The translations under genes and the position numbers were made by a program. From Shimia litoralis (GTDB taxonomy: Bacteria > Pseudomonadota > Alphaproteobacteria > Rhodobacterales > Rhodobacteraceae), in the NCBI RefSeq assembly GCF_005518135.1, contig NZ_SULI01000002.1, positions 241,927 through 305,926 on the forward strand: 64,000 bases of DNA, in the 5' to 3' direction. Positions 34,618 to 44,272 of this stretch are shown here, one piece after another; the first letter of the stretch is position 1, and each line of letters opens with the position of its first letter. The notes beneath the pieces are model-generated. The model saw nothing but the letters and a program-made list of their open reading frames with translations, was not told where the DNA came from and searched no databases.

Positions 34618-36659
34618 CTGGGACTGTATTGTTTACCCCATTGTTGCCTGTGTGGGCGCTTGTTGGTTTGACGGTCTTGACGTTGGTTGCGGTCCTGTGG
34701 GCATGGCGACGCGGCCTCACAGGCTGGAGTTTGCGCGGCTTGGCGGGAGTCGTGATTTTGGCCGCGCTTTGTGGGCCAGAATTACAAAGGGAGTTTCGCA
34801 CGCCGCTATCGGATATTGTCCTTATGCTGGTTGACCAAAGTTCTAGCCAGACCTTGTTGGATCGTGGCGCGCGCACAGACGAGTTTGCCAGCACTTTGAG
34901 TACGCGTCTTGGGGCGCAAGACAATGTCGAAGTGCGTCGCATTGATGTGCCTGACGGTGCCAATGACACTGGGACCGAGTTGATGCAGGCTCTTACCGAG
35001 GCATTGGCGCAAGAACCCAACGGGCGCATCGCCGGGGTTTTCGCACTGAGCGATGGCCGCGTGCATGATATGAAGCAGATGCCGGCTTTGTCTGCCCCAT
35101 TCCATTTGATGCATAGCGGTTTGGAGGATGATTGGGATCGACGCCTTTCAGTGCGCAATGCGCCCGCTTTTGCGATCCTTGGGGATGCCGTCACGCTGAC
35201 CTTGCGCATCGAAGACAGCGGCGCGGCCCCTGTCTCGCAGGATGGAAAAGCCCCCTTGGATATTTCCGTCGATGGTGACACGCCGCTGAGATTTCGGGTT
35301 CCGATCGGCGAAGACATAGAATTGCCCGTCACGTTGCCGCATGCCGGACGAAATGTAATCCAGTTTTCGGTGCCCAACGCTCAGGGTGAGATAACGGATC
35401 GCAACAACAGTGCGCTGATTCAGATAAACGGTGTCAGAGACCGATTGCGCGTTCTGCTTGTGAGCGGAGAACCGCATCCGGGTGGGCGTACATGGCGCAA
35501 TTTGCTTAAATCAGATGCCTCGGTGGATTTGGTGCACTTCACAATTCTCCGACCGCCGGAAAAACAGGATGGCGTGCCAGTTGGCGAATTGTCTTTGATC
35601 GCGTTTCCCACCCGTGAATTGTTTATGGAAAAGATCGACGATTTCGACTTGATTGTGTTCGATCGCTATCAGCGGCGGGGCATTCTGCCATCACTTTATT
35701 TGGAAAATGTTGTGAACTATGTGCGAAACGGTGGGGCGGTTCTGGTGGCCGCGGGCCCTGATTTTGCTAGCGCAGACAGCCTGTATCGATCCCCCCTTGC
35801 CGAGGTCCTGCCTGCGCGGCCAACCGCGCGGGTTATTGATGATGGATATGTGCCGGTGGTGTCTGACATTGGTCGACGTCATCCAGTTACTGCGGGGCTT
35901 CCACGTCAGGATATCTGGGGGCGGTGGCTGCGGCAGGTCGAGGTGGAACCCGAACGCGGTGATGTAGTCATGACGGGGCATCAAGGACGCCCGCTGCTGA
36001 TATTGGATCGCGTTGACGAGGGGCGCGTGGCGCTTTTGGCGTCTGATCACGCGTGGCTTTGGGCGCGCGGATACGAGGGGGGCGGACCACAGCTTGAGTT
36101 GCTGCGCAGGCTTGCGCATTGGATGATGGGAGAGCCGGACCTTGAAGAAGAGGCGCTGTGGGCAGAAGCCACTGGCCAGCGAATGCGCATCATTCGCCGA
36201 TCTCTCAAGGAGTCTGTCGGTGATGTGGTCATCACGACGCCAACAGGCGAACGTCACACGCGCGCGCTCACGGAACTCAGGCCCGGCCACTTTGAAGCAG
36301 ATTTTGCGGGAGATGAGATCGGGCTGTATCGCCTGAAAAACGGGGACAAGGATGCGGTCATAGGTTTGGGGCCTGCGGCGCCTCTTGAATTCGTAGATAC
36401 CATCGCCACCGCGTCGGTTTTGGCGCCAGCGATCAAGGCACAGCGTGGGGGCAGCTTTGCGATGAGCGCAGGCGTGCCATCCATTCGGTCAGTGCGCTCT
36501 GGGCGTCCGGCGGCGGGAAACGGGTGGGTGGGCATCACGCCCCGTAATGCCTACGATGTGCGAGATGTGGCGCGCACGCCGATGTTGCCCGCGTGGCTTG
36601 TGCTCGCAATGGTATCGATGCTGATCGTCGGTGGATGGCTGCGCGAGGGCCGCCGATGA
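34614..36659 (+). CDS. Membrane protein with glutamine-amidotransferase-like domain
   Basis: A 681-residue protein starting with ATGA overlap. Two N-terminal helices (about residues 10-30 and 40-60) and one C-terminal helix (about 658-676) frame a long extracytoplasmic part. That part includes a VWA-like segment (IVLMLVDQSSSQTLLDRG) and a class I amidotransferase-like fold (RDRLRVLLVSGEPHPG, VVNYVRNGGAVLVAAGPDF) without an obvious catalytic Cys-His pair. Such proteins close MoxR-DUF58-DUF4159 operons in many alphaproteobacteria. A structural or sensing role at the membrane is inferred. Confidence 0.85.
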   Translation: MTGTVLFTPLLPVWALVGLTVLTLVAVLWAWRRGLTGWSLRGLAGVVILAALCGPELQREFRTPLSDIVLMLVDQSSSQTLLDRGARTDEFASTLSTRLGAQDNVEVRRIDVPDGANDTGTELMQALTEALAQEPNGRIAGVFALSDGRVHDMKQMPALSAPFHLMHSGLEDDWDRRLSVRNAPAFAILGDAVTLTLRIEDSGAAPVSQDGKAPLDISVDGDTPLRFRVPIGEDIELPVTLPHAGRNVIQFSVPNAQGEITDRNNSALIQINGVRDRLRVLLVSGEPHPGGRTWRNLLKSDASVDLVHFTILRPPEKQDGVPVGELSLIAFPTRELFMEKIDDFDLIVFDRYQRRGILPSLYLENVVNYVRNGGAVLVAAGPDFASADSLYRSPLAEVLPARPTARVIDDGYVPVVSDIGRRHPVTAGLPRQDIWGRWLRQVEVEPERGDVVMTGHQGRPLLILDRVDEGRVALLASDHAWLWARGYEGGGPQLELLRRLAHWMMGEPDLEEEALWAEATGQRMRIIRRSLKESVGDVVITTPTGERHTRALTELRPGHFEADFAGDEIGLYRLKNGDKDAVIGLGPAAPLEFVDTIATASVLAPAIKAQRGGSFAMSAGVPSIRSVRSGRPAAGNGWVGITPRNAYDVRDVARTPMLPAWLVLAMVSMLIVGGWLREGRR

Positions 36660-36814
36660 GAGATATGTCTTCGGGACTGTCATCCACTAAGGTGAGTATC
36701 CAGACATCAGAGCGTGGCAATTTCAGGGGCAATTTGCAGCAGCAGGTATGAATAGGGTTCACCCTTGTACACCAGCAAGATAGAACGCAGGCAAATCAGA
36801 CGGAGCAGTGAGCC

Positions 36815-38335
36815 ATGAACACACCTAAACCTGTTGTCTTGTGTATTCTTGATGGTTGGGGTCTCAGCGAGACAACTGTCGCCAATGCACCCGCTTTGGC
36901 CAATACGCCGACGTTCGATGCGATGATGGCCAAGTGCCCGAATGCGACGCTGATCACGCATGGGCCGGATGTCGGGTTACCAACGGGTCAAATGGGCAAC
37001 TCTGAAGTCGGGCACACAAATATCGGCGCAGGCCGTGTTGTCGCCATGGATTTGGGACAAATTGATCTGGCGATCGAAGACGAGTCATTTTTCGACAATA
37101 GGGCGCTCAAGGCGTTTATCGCCACACTGTTGGAAACAGGCGGAACTGCCCATTTGATGGGGGTGATTTCAGACGGCGGCGTGCACGGCCATATCGAACA
37201 TATTCTTGCCGCGCTTAAAGCGATGAGTGATGCAGGTGTTCCAGCTGTGTTGCACGCCATCACGGATGGTCGTGATGTGGCGCCAAAGTCGGCATTTACC
37301 TATCTGGAAACATTGGCAGAGCGTATGCCGCACGGCACCAAAATCGCCACAGTGACGGGCCGCTATTTTGCGATGGATCGCGACACGCGGTGGGAACGCG
37401 TCGCCGAAGCCTATAACGCGATGGTGCACGGCACGGGTGTTGCGGCGGCTGACGCCCATGCCGCAGTTTCGAATGCCTATGCGCGATCAGAAAGCGACGA
37501 ATTTATCAGCGCCTCGGTGATTGGGGGGTATTCTGGTGCGACCGACAAAGACGGGTTCTTTTGCTTGAATTTCCGTGCCGACCGCGCACGCGAAATTTTG
37601 GCGGCTTTGGGAAAACCCGGATTTGCGGATTTTGATATTGGCGACCGCCCGGACTGGGCCGCAATGCTGGGCATGGTGAACTATTCCCAAGATCACAATA
37701 CCTATATGAAGACGGCCTATCCAAAACAGGAAATCCATAATACTCTGGGGGAATGGGTCGCCAAGCAGGGCCTGCGCCAGTTCCGGTTGGCAGAGACCGA
37801 GAAGTATCCGCATGTGACCTTTTTCCTGAATGGTGGCGATGAACAACCTGCCAAGGGTGAAGATCGGTTCATGCCAAAATCACCTAAGGTGGCGACCTAT
37901 GATCTTCAGCCGGAGATGTCGGCGCATGAGGTGACCGAACAATTCGTCGCCGCGATTGAAGAAGGCTATGATCTGATTGTGACCAATTATGCCAATCCGG
38001 ACATGGTGGGGCACACGGGCGATCTGCAGGCTGCGATGCGTGCATGCGAGGCCGTCGATCAAGGGCTTGGCGCTGTGCAGGCGGCATTGAACAAGGCCGG
38101 TGGAGCGATGATCGTGACAGCAGATCACGGGAATTGCGAAGTGATGGTTGATCCTGTGACTGGCGGTCCGCATACGGCGCACACAACGAATTTGGTGCCA
38201 GTGATATTGGTGAACGGACCTGAAGGTGCCACTGTACGCGCTGGGCGTTTGGCCGATCTGGCCCCGTCGTTGCTGGACTTGATGGGCCTGCCTCAGCCGG
38301 ATGAAATGACCGGAGAAAGCCTGATTACACGATGA
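36815..38335 (+). CDS. gpmI: 2,3-bisphosphoglycerate-independent phosphoglycerate mutase
   Basis: A 506-residue Mn-dependent enzyme that interconverts 3- and 2-phosphoglycerate in glycolysis and gluconeogenesis. Metal- and phosphate-handling residues are present: LDGWG near residue 12, the phosphoserine Ser63 in TGQMGNSEVGHTNIG, DGRDVAPKSA, and NPDMVGHTG and TADHGNCE near the C-terminus. It overlaps the next gene by ATGA. Its dependence on Mn may link it to the importer encoded earlier, though nothing in the sequence shows co-regulation. Confidence 0.97.
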   Translation: MNTPKPVVLCILDGWGLSETTVANAPALANTPTFDAMMAKCPNATLITHGPDVGLPTGQMGNSEVGHTNIGAGRVVAMDLGQIDLAIEDESFFDNRALKAFIATLLETGGTAHLMGVISDGGVHGHIEHILAALKAMSDAGVPAVLHAITDGRDVAPKSAFTYLETLAERMPHGTKIATVTGRYFAMDRDTRWERVAEAYNAMVHGTGVAAADAHAAVSNAYARSESDEFISASVIGGYSGATDKDGFFCLNFRADRAREILAALGKPGFADFDIGDRPDWAAMLGMVNYSQDHNTYMKTAYPKQEIHNTLGEWVAKQGLRQFRLAETEKYPHVTFFLNGGDEQPAKGEDRFMPKSPKVATYDLQPEMSAHEVTEQFVAAIEEGYDLIVTNYANPDMVGHTGDLQAAMRACEAVDQGLGAVQAALNKAGGAMIVTADHGNCEVMVDPVTGGPHTAHTTNLVPVILVNGPEGATVRAGRLADLAPSLLDLMGLPQPDEMTGESLITR

Positions 38336-39477
38336 AGTTTGCAGCGGTACTGTTCTCTGGGGCGATCATTTTGGCGGGTGTGCACGGCGCATTTGCCCAA
38401 AGTAATCCCGCAGATTCAGCGCGCGCTGCAGCACAGCAACTCGAACAGGCCTCACTGTCTTTGCAGAGTGCACGTAAGTCGAGAGACCGCGTTGCTGCGC
38501 TGACCCAAACCGTTCAAGCGTATGAAGCCGGATTGATGGCCATGCGCGAGGGCTTGCGCAGGGCGGCCATCCGCGAGGCCCAAATCGGGCGAGAACTCAA
38601 GGCGCAAGAGGCGGAGATTTCCCGCCTGCTTGGGGTGCTTCAGTCAATGGGCAGCGGTCCGCCTCCTGTGATGTTGCTGCACCCGTCTGGTCCGACGGGC
38701 ACGGCCCGTTCGGGGATGATTTTGGCAGATATCACGCCAGCGCTTGAAGCCCGTGCCAATAAGTTGCGGGTGGATCTTGAAGAAATTGTGATTCTACGGG
38801 ATCTCCAGCAAGGGGCTGCTGACGATTTACAGGCTGGCCTGAGGGGCGTTCAGGATGCGCGCACCGAGCTGTCCAAGGCGATATCAGATCGATCAGACCT
38901 ACCGCAGCGCTTTGCGGATGACCCGGTAAAAACAGCACTGTTGATTGCGACCACAGAAACCCTTGAAGGGTTTGCTAGCGGCTTGAGTGAAATTCAGGAA
39001 GACGGCGTTCAGCCAATGGACTTGCCCGATATTTCTGCGCGCAAAGGGTCGTTGGCGTTACCGGTTCAGGCACAGGTTCTAAGATATGCGGGCGAGGCCG
39101 ATGCCGCAGGTATCCGCCGCCCTGGCTTGGTTTTGGCGGCAAGGCCAAATGCGCTTGTTGTATCCCCCACGGCTGCCACCATCCGATATCGTGGGCCTTT
39201 GTTGGATTACGGCAATGTGATGATTCTCGAACCACAAACGGGGCTGCTGTTCGTTTTGGCGGGTATGGAAACGGTCTTTGGCGATGCAGGTCAGGTCATT
39301 CCCGAAGGCACGCCCGTGGGCTTGATGGGGGGAGAAGACCCAAAAATTGGCGCAATTCTCTCACAGTCTGGTGATGGGTCTGGTAACGGGCGCTCAGAAA
39401 CGCTCTATATAGAAGTTAGACAAGATAAAAATTCGGTGGATCCGAACATATGGTTCCGCACAGACAAGGATGGATGA
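38332..39477 (+). CDS. EnvC-like murein hydrolase activator, degenerate M23 domain
   Basis: A 381-residue periplasmic protein with a signal peptide (cleavage after AFA), a coiled-coil region from about residue 24 to 190 and a C-terminal LytM/M23 fold. In the M23 part, the HxH zinc segment normally reading HLHFEIR is LYIEVRQ, so catalytic zinc ligands are missing, as in EnvC proteins that activate amidases instead of cutting peptidoglycan. Neighbouring gpmI and ctpA are the usual partners in alphaproteobacteria. It probably acts in cell separation; the amidase partner is not in the window. Confidence 0.88.
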   Translation: MKFAAVLFSGAIILAGVHGAFAQSNPADSARAAAQQLEQASLSLQSARKSRDRVAALTQTVQAYEAGLMAMREGLRRAAIREAQIGRELKAQEAEISRLLGVLQSMGSGPPPVMLLHPSGPTGTARSGMILADITPALEARANKLRVDLEEIVILRDLQQGAADDLQAGLRGVQDARTELSKAISDRSDLPQRFADDPVKTALLIATTETLEGFASGLSEIQEDGVQPMDLPDISARKGSLALPVQAQVLRYAGEADAAGIRRPGLVLAARPNALVVSPTAATIRYRGPLLDYGNVMILEPQTGLLFVLAGMETVFGDAGQVIPEGTPVGLMGGEDPKIGAILSQSGDGSGNGRSETLYIEVRQDKNSVDPNIWFRTDKDG

Positions 39478-39480
39478 TTG

Positions 39481-40812
39481 ATGAAGAAATTTGTCGCGGC
39501 CGCGCTGGGCGGTACACTGGCCGGTGTCATTGCCGCCACGCAGGTGGCTGGTCCGCTGTTGGCCGAAGAAAGTGCGCGCCACAACAATGTGTATGAACAG
39601 CTTGATTTGTTCGGAGACATTTTCGAGCGCATTCGCGTCCAATATGTCGAAGAAGTTGATGAGGGCGATCTGATCGAAGCCGCGATAAATGGCATGTTGA
39701 CCTCGCTTGACCCGCACTCTTCATATTTGTCACCGGATGATGCCGCAGACATGCGCGTTCAAACTCGCGGAGAGTTTGGCGGGCTTGGTATCGAAGTCAC
39801 CCAAGAAGAAGGCTTTGTCAAAGTTGTGTCACCGATAGATGGCACACCGGCGGACACCGCAGGTATCGAAGCAGGGGATTTAATCACCCATGTGGATGGC
39901 GAAAGCGTGCTGGGTCTCACACTTGATGAAGCTGTTGAGAAAATGCGTGGCCCTGTTGGATCTGAAATCATCATCACAGTCGCGCGCGAAGGCGAAAACG
40001 AGCCCTTCGACGTGTCGATTATTCGGGATACGATTAAGCTGACAGCGGTCCGGTCGCGCACAGAAGGCAGCACTGTTGTGTTGCGCGTGACAACGTTTAA
40101 TGACCAGACCACGCCGAACCTGCAAGCTGGCTTTGAAAAGCAAGTGGCAGAGCTGGGTGGCATGGAAAACGTGAACGGAATCGTGCTTGATCTGCGCAAC
40201 AACCCAGGGGGTCTGCTGACGCAAGCGATCAAAGTCTCGGATGCGTTCCTTGAAAAAGGCGAGATCGTCTCGACACGTGGACGCAATCCCGAGGACGGAG
40301 ACCGTTACAACGCGACGCCGGGTGATCTTGCTGAAGGCAAGCCAATTGTGGTGCTGATTAACGGTGGTTCGGCCTCGGCGTCTGAAATCGTTGCCGGCGC
40401 TTTGAAAGATCACCGTCGGGCCATCGTCGTGGGCACCAAGAGCTTTGGTAAAGGGTCGGTTCAAACCGTGATGCCATTGCGCGGGGATGGGGCGATGCGT
40501 TTGACAACTGCGCGGTATTACACGCCGTCTGGTCGTTCGATCCAGTCTTTGGGCGTGTCACCGGATATCATTGTGGAACAACCACGTCGTGCACCTGCGT
40601 CAGAAGACACCGACGACAAGCGTAAGATGCGCACCGAAGCTGATCTGCGCGGGAGCCTTGATAACGACAGTCTGTCCGAAGACGAAATTCGTCAAATCGA
40701 AGAAGATCGGGCAAAGGCAGAAGATGCAGCCAAGCTTCGCGAAGACGATTACCAGTTGGCCTATGCAATTGATATTCTGAAAGGTTTGTCAGCGCTTGGT
40801 CCAAAAAAGTAA
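39481..40812 (+). CDS. ctpA: Carboxy-terminal processing protease CtpA (S41)
   Basis: A 443-residue S41 peptidase with an N-terminal signal or anchor (about residues 5-25), a PDZ domain around residues 85-170 (FGGLGIEVTQEEGFVKVVSP) and the protease core. The catalytic Ser is in NGGSASASEIVAG near residue 300, and the Lys in GTKSFGKGSVQT near 325. It degrades or trims periplasmic proteins, often peptidoglycan hydrolases, which fits its place beside the EnvC-like gene. ATG 39481 is chosen with AAGGATGG upstream; it lies three bases after the previous stop. Confidence 0.95.
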   Translation: MKKFVAAALGGTLAGVIAATQVAGPLLAEESARHNNVYEQLDLFGDIFERIRVQYVEEVDEGDLIEAAINGMLTSLDPHSSYLSPDDAADMRVQTRGEFGGLGIEVTQEEGFVKVVSPIDGTPADTAGIEAGDLITHVDGESVLGLTLDEAVEKMRGPVGSEIIITVAREGENEPFDVSIIRDTIKLTAVRSRTEGSTVVLRVTTFNDQTTPNLQAGFEKQVAELGGMENVNGIVLDLRNNPGGLLTQAIKVSDAFLEKGEIVSTRGRNPEDGDRYNATPGDLAEGKPIVVLINGGSASASEIVAGALKDHRRAIVVGTKSFGKGSVQTVMPLRGDGAMRLTTARYYTPSGRSIQSLGVSPDIIVEQPRRAPASEDTDDKRKMRTEADLRGSLDNDSLSEDEIRQIEEDRAKAEDAAKLREDDYQLAYAIDILKGLSALGPKK

Positions 40813-40835
40813 CCGCGTTCGAGTGTAGAGGTATT

Positions 40836-40860
40836 AAGGCGCCCTTTGGGGCGCCTTTTG
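40836..40860 (+). terminator. Terminator after ctpA
   Basis: AAGGCGCCC, loop TTTG, GGGCGCCTT then TT form a strong 9-bp stem 24 bases after the ctpA stop. The T-tract is short and partly inside the stem. Confidence 0.8.
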
Positions 40861-40998
40861 CATTTATGGGCGACAGCCAGTACCCAAAAGACCAACCGCA
40901 GAGGGGATAGGATGGGCTCGGACATTTTGAGGCCTTGCGCCTCATCCCGCCAGACCGCTAAGGACAAAGGGATTGCTCTAAATTTGCAGGATATCGAG

Positions 40999-41484
40999 AT
41001 GACCCCAGAAGAAATTGCCAAGCTTCCTTATCGTCCGTGCGTGGGCATTATGCTGGTGAATGCGAACAATCAGGTGTTTGTCGGGCAGCGGATCGACAAT
41101 CAAACTGCCGCTTGGCAGATGCCACAAGGCGGTGTCGACAAGGGTGAGAACCCAGAAGCCGCAGCATTGCGCGAGCTGTGGGAAGAAACCGGTGTGCTGG
41201 CCGAAAATGTGACCATTGAAGCAGAGACAGCTGACTGGATAAATTACGATTTGCCGCATGATCTTGTGCCACGGATTTGGAAAGGTCGGTATCGCGGTCA
41301 GACCCAGAAATGGTTCTTGCTGCGCTTTCAAGGTACAGATGATCAGGTGAATATTGCGACCAAACACGCTGAGTTTTCTCAGTGGCGGTGGCTGGCGGTC
41401 GGTGAACTCGTTGACAATATCGTTCCCTTCAAGCGCGAAGTGTATCAACAAGTTGTCGCGGCATTTGAAGACAAACTCTTGTAA
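40999..41484 (+). CDS. rppH: RNA pyrophosphohydrolase RppH
   Basis: A 161-residue Nudix hydrolase that removes pyrophosphate from the 5' end of mRNAs and so starts their decay. [11 protein letters not shown] near the start and [10 protein letters not shown] leading into REL.EETGV form the family and Nudix motifs; [16 protein letters not shown] is typical of RppH. ATG 40999 is preferred to upstream frames because RppH proteins begin about 12 residues before YRPCVG and because the region 40846-40998 starts inside the ctpA terminator. The ribosome site (GCAGGA) is modest. The next gene is convergent. Confidence 0.93.
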   Translation: MTPEEIAKLPYRPCVGIMLVNANNQVFVGQRIDNQTAAWQMPQGGVDKGENPEAAALRELWEETGVLAENVTIEAETADWINYDLPHDLVPRIWKGRYRGQTQKWFLLRFQGTDDQVNIATKHAEFSQWRWLAVGELVDNIVPFKREVYQQVVAAFEDKLL

Positions 41485-41501
41485 TCATAAGGATCACGGG
41501 G

Positions 41502-42491
41502 TCATTGCGTGGCGCGGATTGCCTCGGAATACCCCTGAGACGTCTTTATACCTTGCACCAAGGGCGTAATATGAGCGGTTGCACGTAACGGAGCCGTAGC
41601 AGGTGGCCACTTGAGTTGGCCGTTTTCGGCGAAAAATTCTGGAAGATACCCCGAAACCAGTATGCGCCAATCGAATGATACGTCCGGGTTGAAGGATTTC
41701 ACCAGTCGATAGATGACGGTGGTGCAATTTGTCGTCGCCGTATTGTACCATCTTGGGCGCTCCGCCAAATCATTTGCGAGCGCGACATAAGACAAGAATA
41801 ACTCTTTGCTGGGTTCGGCTTGGACATCGAGAACGTAGCGATAGACGTCTTCGATCGGGTCGCGGGCATTTGTGCGTAAAAACAGAATGTCACGTTCTGT
41901 GGCCGCAATCAGAGACAGCTCGAAGCTTTTGAAAAAACCGCCAAGTTCTGAATAATCTTCGCCGTCTTCTTTGCGGATTTCTACGGAAAACACGATCTGC
42001 TGGCCATCGCTAAACCCAAAGGAAACGAGCGTATGCGCAATGGCAGGGTTTCCCCAATACGACAAAAACACCTCGAGCGTGTCCAGTTTATCCAGATCAT
42101 AGGTTTCGGTGATCCAGCGAGGGGTGAAAGATGTGGGCCCATGCCAATCAAAGTCGCGCACATTATGCAGGGTGACTTGTGAGCCGTGGACATCTCCGGT
42201 GACGGATTGGGCCAATTCAGGTGTCCAGGACCGCGCATTGCTGGGTTGAATTTGCGACCACCAGATCGCGATTGCGGCAAGGGGAATCAGCGCAGCCAGA
42301 ATTTTCCGCGTTTTGCTTTGTGAACTCAGGGTCACAAATGTGATCAAGCTGATGCTTGCCAAGAGCCAAACCGACGTGCCGATTCCTTGCCATCCAATCG
42401 GCAGACGGTACCAAAGCGCCATTGCGCAGACACCAAGTAGGATGATGAAAACGAGAGTCGCAAATCCCCATGACAATCTGGCCAGCATCAC
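41502..42491 (-). CDS. DUF4105 domain membrane protein
   Basis: A 329-residue protein with three N-terminal hydrophobic helices (about residues 8-28, 36-56 and 64-82) and a periplasmic DUF4105 (Lnb N-terminal-like) domain. The DUF4105 part is recognisable by HNVRDFDW, DTLEVFLSYWG, HTLVSFGF and the Cys-containing YNTATTNCTTVIYRL. The cysteine in TTNCTT is a candidate catalytic residue, since the fold resembles papain-like amidases. Function is unknown. It lies downstream of the DUF374 gene on the same strand, 126 bases apart. Confidence 0.88.
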   Translation of the reverse strand: MMLARLSWGFATLVFIILLGVCAMALWYRLPIGWQGIGTSVWLLASISLITFVTLSSQSKTRKILAALIPLAAIAIWWSQIQPSNARSWTPELAQSVTGDVHGSQVTLHNVRDFDWHGPTSFTPRWITETYDLDKLDTLEVFLSYWGNPAIAHTLVSFGFSDGQQIVFSVEIRKEDGEDYSELGGFFKSFELSLIAATERDILFLRTNARDPIEDVYRYVLDVQAEPSKELFLSYVALANDLAERPRWYNTATTNCTTVIYRLVKSFNPDVSFDWRILVSGYLPEFFAENGQLKWPPATAPLRATAHITPLVQGIKTSQGYSEAIRATQ

Positions 42492-42617
42492 TCTTCCACT
42501 TGTTTCTGCCTGAGACTAAATGTGTTCAGGTGCCCACTATCTAGCGTTGACCCGTGTTGCGGTGCAACCAAAGGCGTAAGGTATTGCGGGGGCAAATGTT
42601 GGGGCGCGTGCTGTCTG

Positions 42618-43301
42618 CTAGGTGCGCCCGACAAATGCATCCGCTTCGTCGGCAATTCTATCCAGATGTGTTTCAAGATCTTGCCGCAAGGTTTCGATGT
42701 CTTCATCACTGGCTTTGCGCGGGACATCCGCTGTCCACTCACGACACATAAAGACGCCCTTAGAGTAAGGGCAGGGGAGCCACATGTCATCCCAAGTTGG
42801 CAAACTGATGACTCGCTTTTGGGAAAACGTCACGGTGAATATGCGCTTGCCCGAGGTGCGCGCCCACACCAAAGGCACCGTCGAGCTTTGCCGCGCAGGG
42901 CCTCTCGGGCCGTCGGCGGCGATCCCAATCGAGACACCCTGTTTGATGTTCTTCAAAATTTCGCGCGAGGCCACAACATGACGTTCTCGACTGTTCATCG
43001 AAATATTTTTGAACCCAAAGCGCTCGAGCAGTCCCCCGGCCATTTGCCCCACGCGAGAGGCAGACGTCAAAGAACAGATTTCGCCAAAGGACATGTCGAA
43101 CATGTATGGCGCCATCAAAAGCCGTTGATGCCAGACGACAAAAATCACGGCTTCGCCCGCATGCACGGCCTCGTCCATTGGCTCGAAACCCAACCGTTCC
43201 CATTTCGATGTGCGAAAGGAAAAACGGATATAGCGTTCGAAGCAGGACGTCACAAACCGCGCGACCCGTTTGCTATCCGCTATTTTTTTTCTAAGGCTCA
43301 A
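42618..43301 (-). CDS. DUF374 lysophospholipid acyltransferase-like protein
   Basis: A 227-residue DUF374 protein of the LPLAT superfamily. FVVWHQRLLMAPY carries the conserved His, and SIGIAADGPRGPAR is the family's second hallmark. Such proteins are thought to transfer acyl chains in envelope lipid synthesis, at the cytoplasmic face of the membrane; the substrate is not known. It is transcribed away from tRNA-Trp. Confidence 0.88.
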   Translation of the reverse strand: MSLRKKIADSKRVARFVTSCFERYIRFSFRTSKWERLGFEPMDEAVHAGEAVIFVVWHQRLLMAPYMFDMSFGEICSLTSASRVGQMAGGLLERFGFKNISMNSRERHVVASREILKNIKQGVSIGIAADGPRGPARQSSTVPLVWARTSGKRIFTVTFSQKRVISLPTWDDMWLPCPYSKGVFMCREWTADVPRKASDEDIETLRQDLETHLDRIADEADAFVGRT

Positions 43302-43391
43302 TTTGGCGTCTCCAGTTGGGAAGGGTACTAGCTCTTAATCGGTGTTTGGGCAACCGAACGGAGAACGACGCAAAAAAACTGTTTTTACCTC

Positions 43392-43420
43392 TTGAGTCTG
43401 ATGACGTGCTGGCTTAGGAA
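43392..43420 (+). promoter_or_regulatory. Possible promoter of tRNA-Trp
   Basis: TTGAGT at 43392-43397 and TAGGAA at 43415-43420 with a 17-base spacer, ending 12 bases before the tRNA. The -35 matches four of six and the -10 three of six consensus positions, so this is tentative. Confidence 0.35.
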
Positions 43421-43432
43421 ACCCGTGGCCTT

Positions 43433-43508
43433 AGGGGTATAGCTCAGCTGGTAGAGCGACGGTCTCCAAAACCGTAGGTCCCGGGTTCGAACCCTGGTGC
43501 CCCTGCCA
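43433..43508 (+). tRNA. tRNA-Trp (CCA anticodon)
   Basis: A complete 76-base tRNA including an encoded 3' CCA. The acceptor arms AGGGGTA and TGCCCCT pair over seven bases (one G-U), with discriminator G. The D arm is GCTC...GAGC, the anticodon stem ACGGT/ACCGT holds CTCCAAA with anticodon CCA, and the T arm is CCGGGTTCGAACCCTGG. Its usual place in this family is just before secE; here about 2.3 kb of other genes intervene. Confidence 0.97.
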
Positions 43509-43639
43509 ATTTTCATTACATTCAAATTTCCCACGCTTTCCTGTCGGATTTGTGAGTTGTTCTGCGCACGAATTTTTCTTTACAGGACTATTGTGGATGT
43601 GGCTGACTTGTTCAGAACCTGTTCAAATGAGGGAATATT

Positions 43640-44272
43640 TTGGAAATTGATGTGTGGCTTACTTTTGTCGCGGCGTCGACGGTCTTGCTTCTTGTTCCTG
43701 GGCCGACGGTGCTCTTGGTGATGAGCTATGCCTTGAGCCAAGGCAAACGCGTCGCGCTGGCAACCGTGGCCGGTGTGGCGCTTGGTGACTTGATCGCTAT
43801 GACGGCGTCTTTGGCCGGATTGGGTGCCTTGGTCGCAACGTCAGCGGTGCTGTTTTCAATCCTTAAGTGGATCGGTGCTGTCTATTTGGTATTCCTTGGG
43901 ATTAAGCTGTTTCGATCCGCGCCTGAGGCATCATTGGGGGATATTGGCGTTCCGGCTCAGGCTCCGCCGAAACGGGTTTTCGGGCACGCGGCTGCGGTCA
44001 CTGCGCTGAATCCCAAATCGATTGTGTTCTTTATCGCCTTTGTGCCGCAGTTCGTCTCGACGCATGACGCTTTGATGCCACAATTTGCGATCTTGATTGC
44101 AACATTTGTCGGGTTGGCAGCGTTAAATGCGCTAGCTTATGCGTTGCTCGCTGATCAGCTCCGGCATCGAATTGCCCGCCCATCTGTTCTGGCCATGTTT
44201 TCAAGGCTTGGGGGCGGCGCGTTGGTGGCGATGGGCGTCGCAACTGCTTTGATCCGGCGCGCACCGTCATAA
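43640..44272 (+). CDS. LysE/RhtB family amino-acid exporter
   Basis: A 210-residue inner-membrane protein with about six hydrophobic helices. VPGPTVLLVMSYALSQG in the first helix pair, AVYLVFLGIKLFR and ALNPKSIVFFIAFVPQFV are the LysE/RhtB family pattern. Such proteins export amino acids or derivatives; the substrate cannot be told. The start is a TTG at 43640 with GAGGGA upstream, a rarer start codon. It sits between tRNA-Trp and secE. Confidence 0.9.
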   Translation: MEIDVWLTFVAASTVLLLVPGPTVLLVMSYALSQGKRVALATVAGVALGDLIAMTASLAGLGALVATSAVLFSILKWIGAVYLVFLGIKLFRSAPEASLGDIGVPAQAPPKRVFGHAAAVTALNPKSIVFFIAFVPQFVSTHDALMPQFAILIATFVGLAALNALAYALLADQLRHRIARPSVLAMFSRLGGGALVAMGVATALIRRAPS

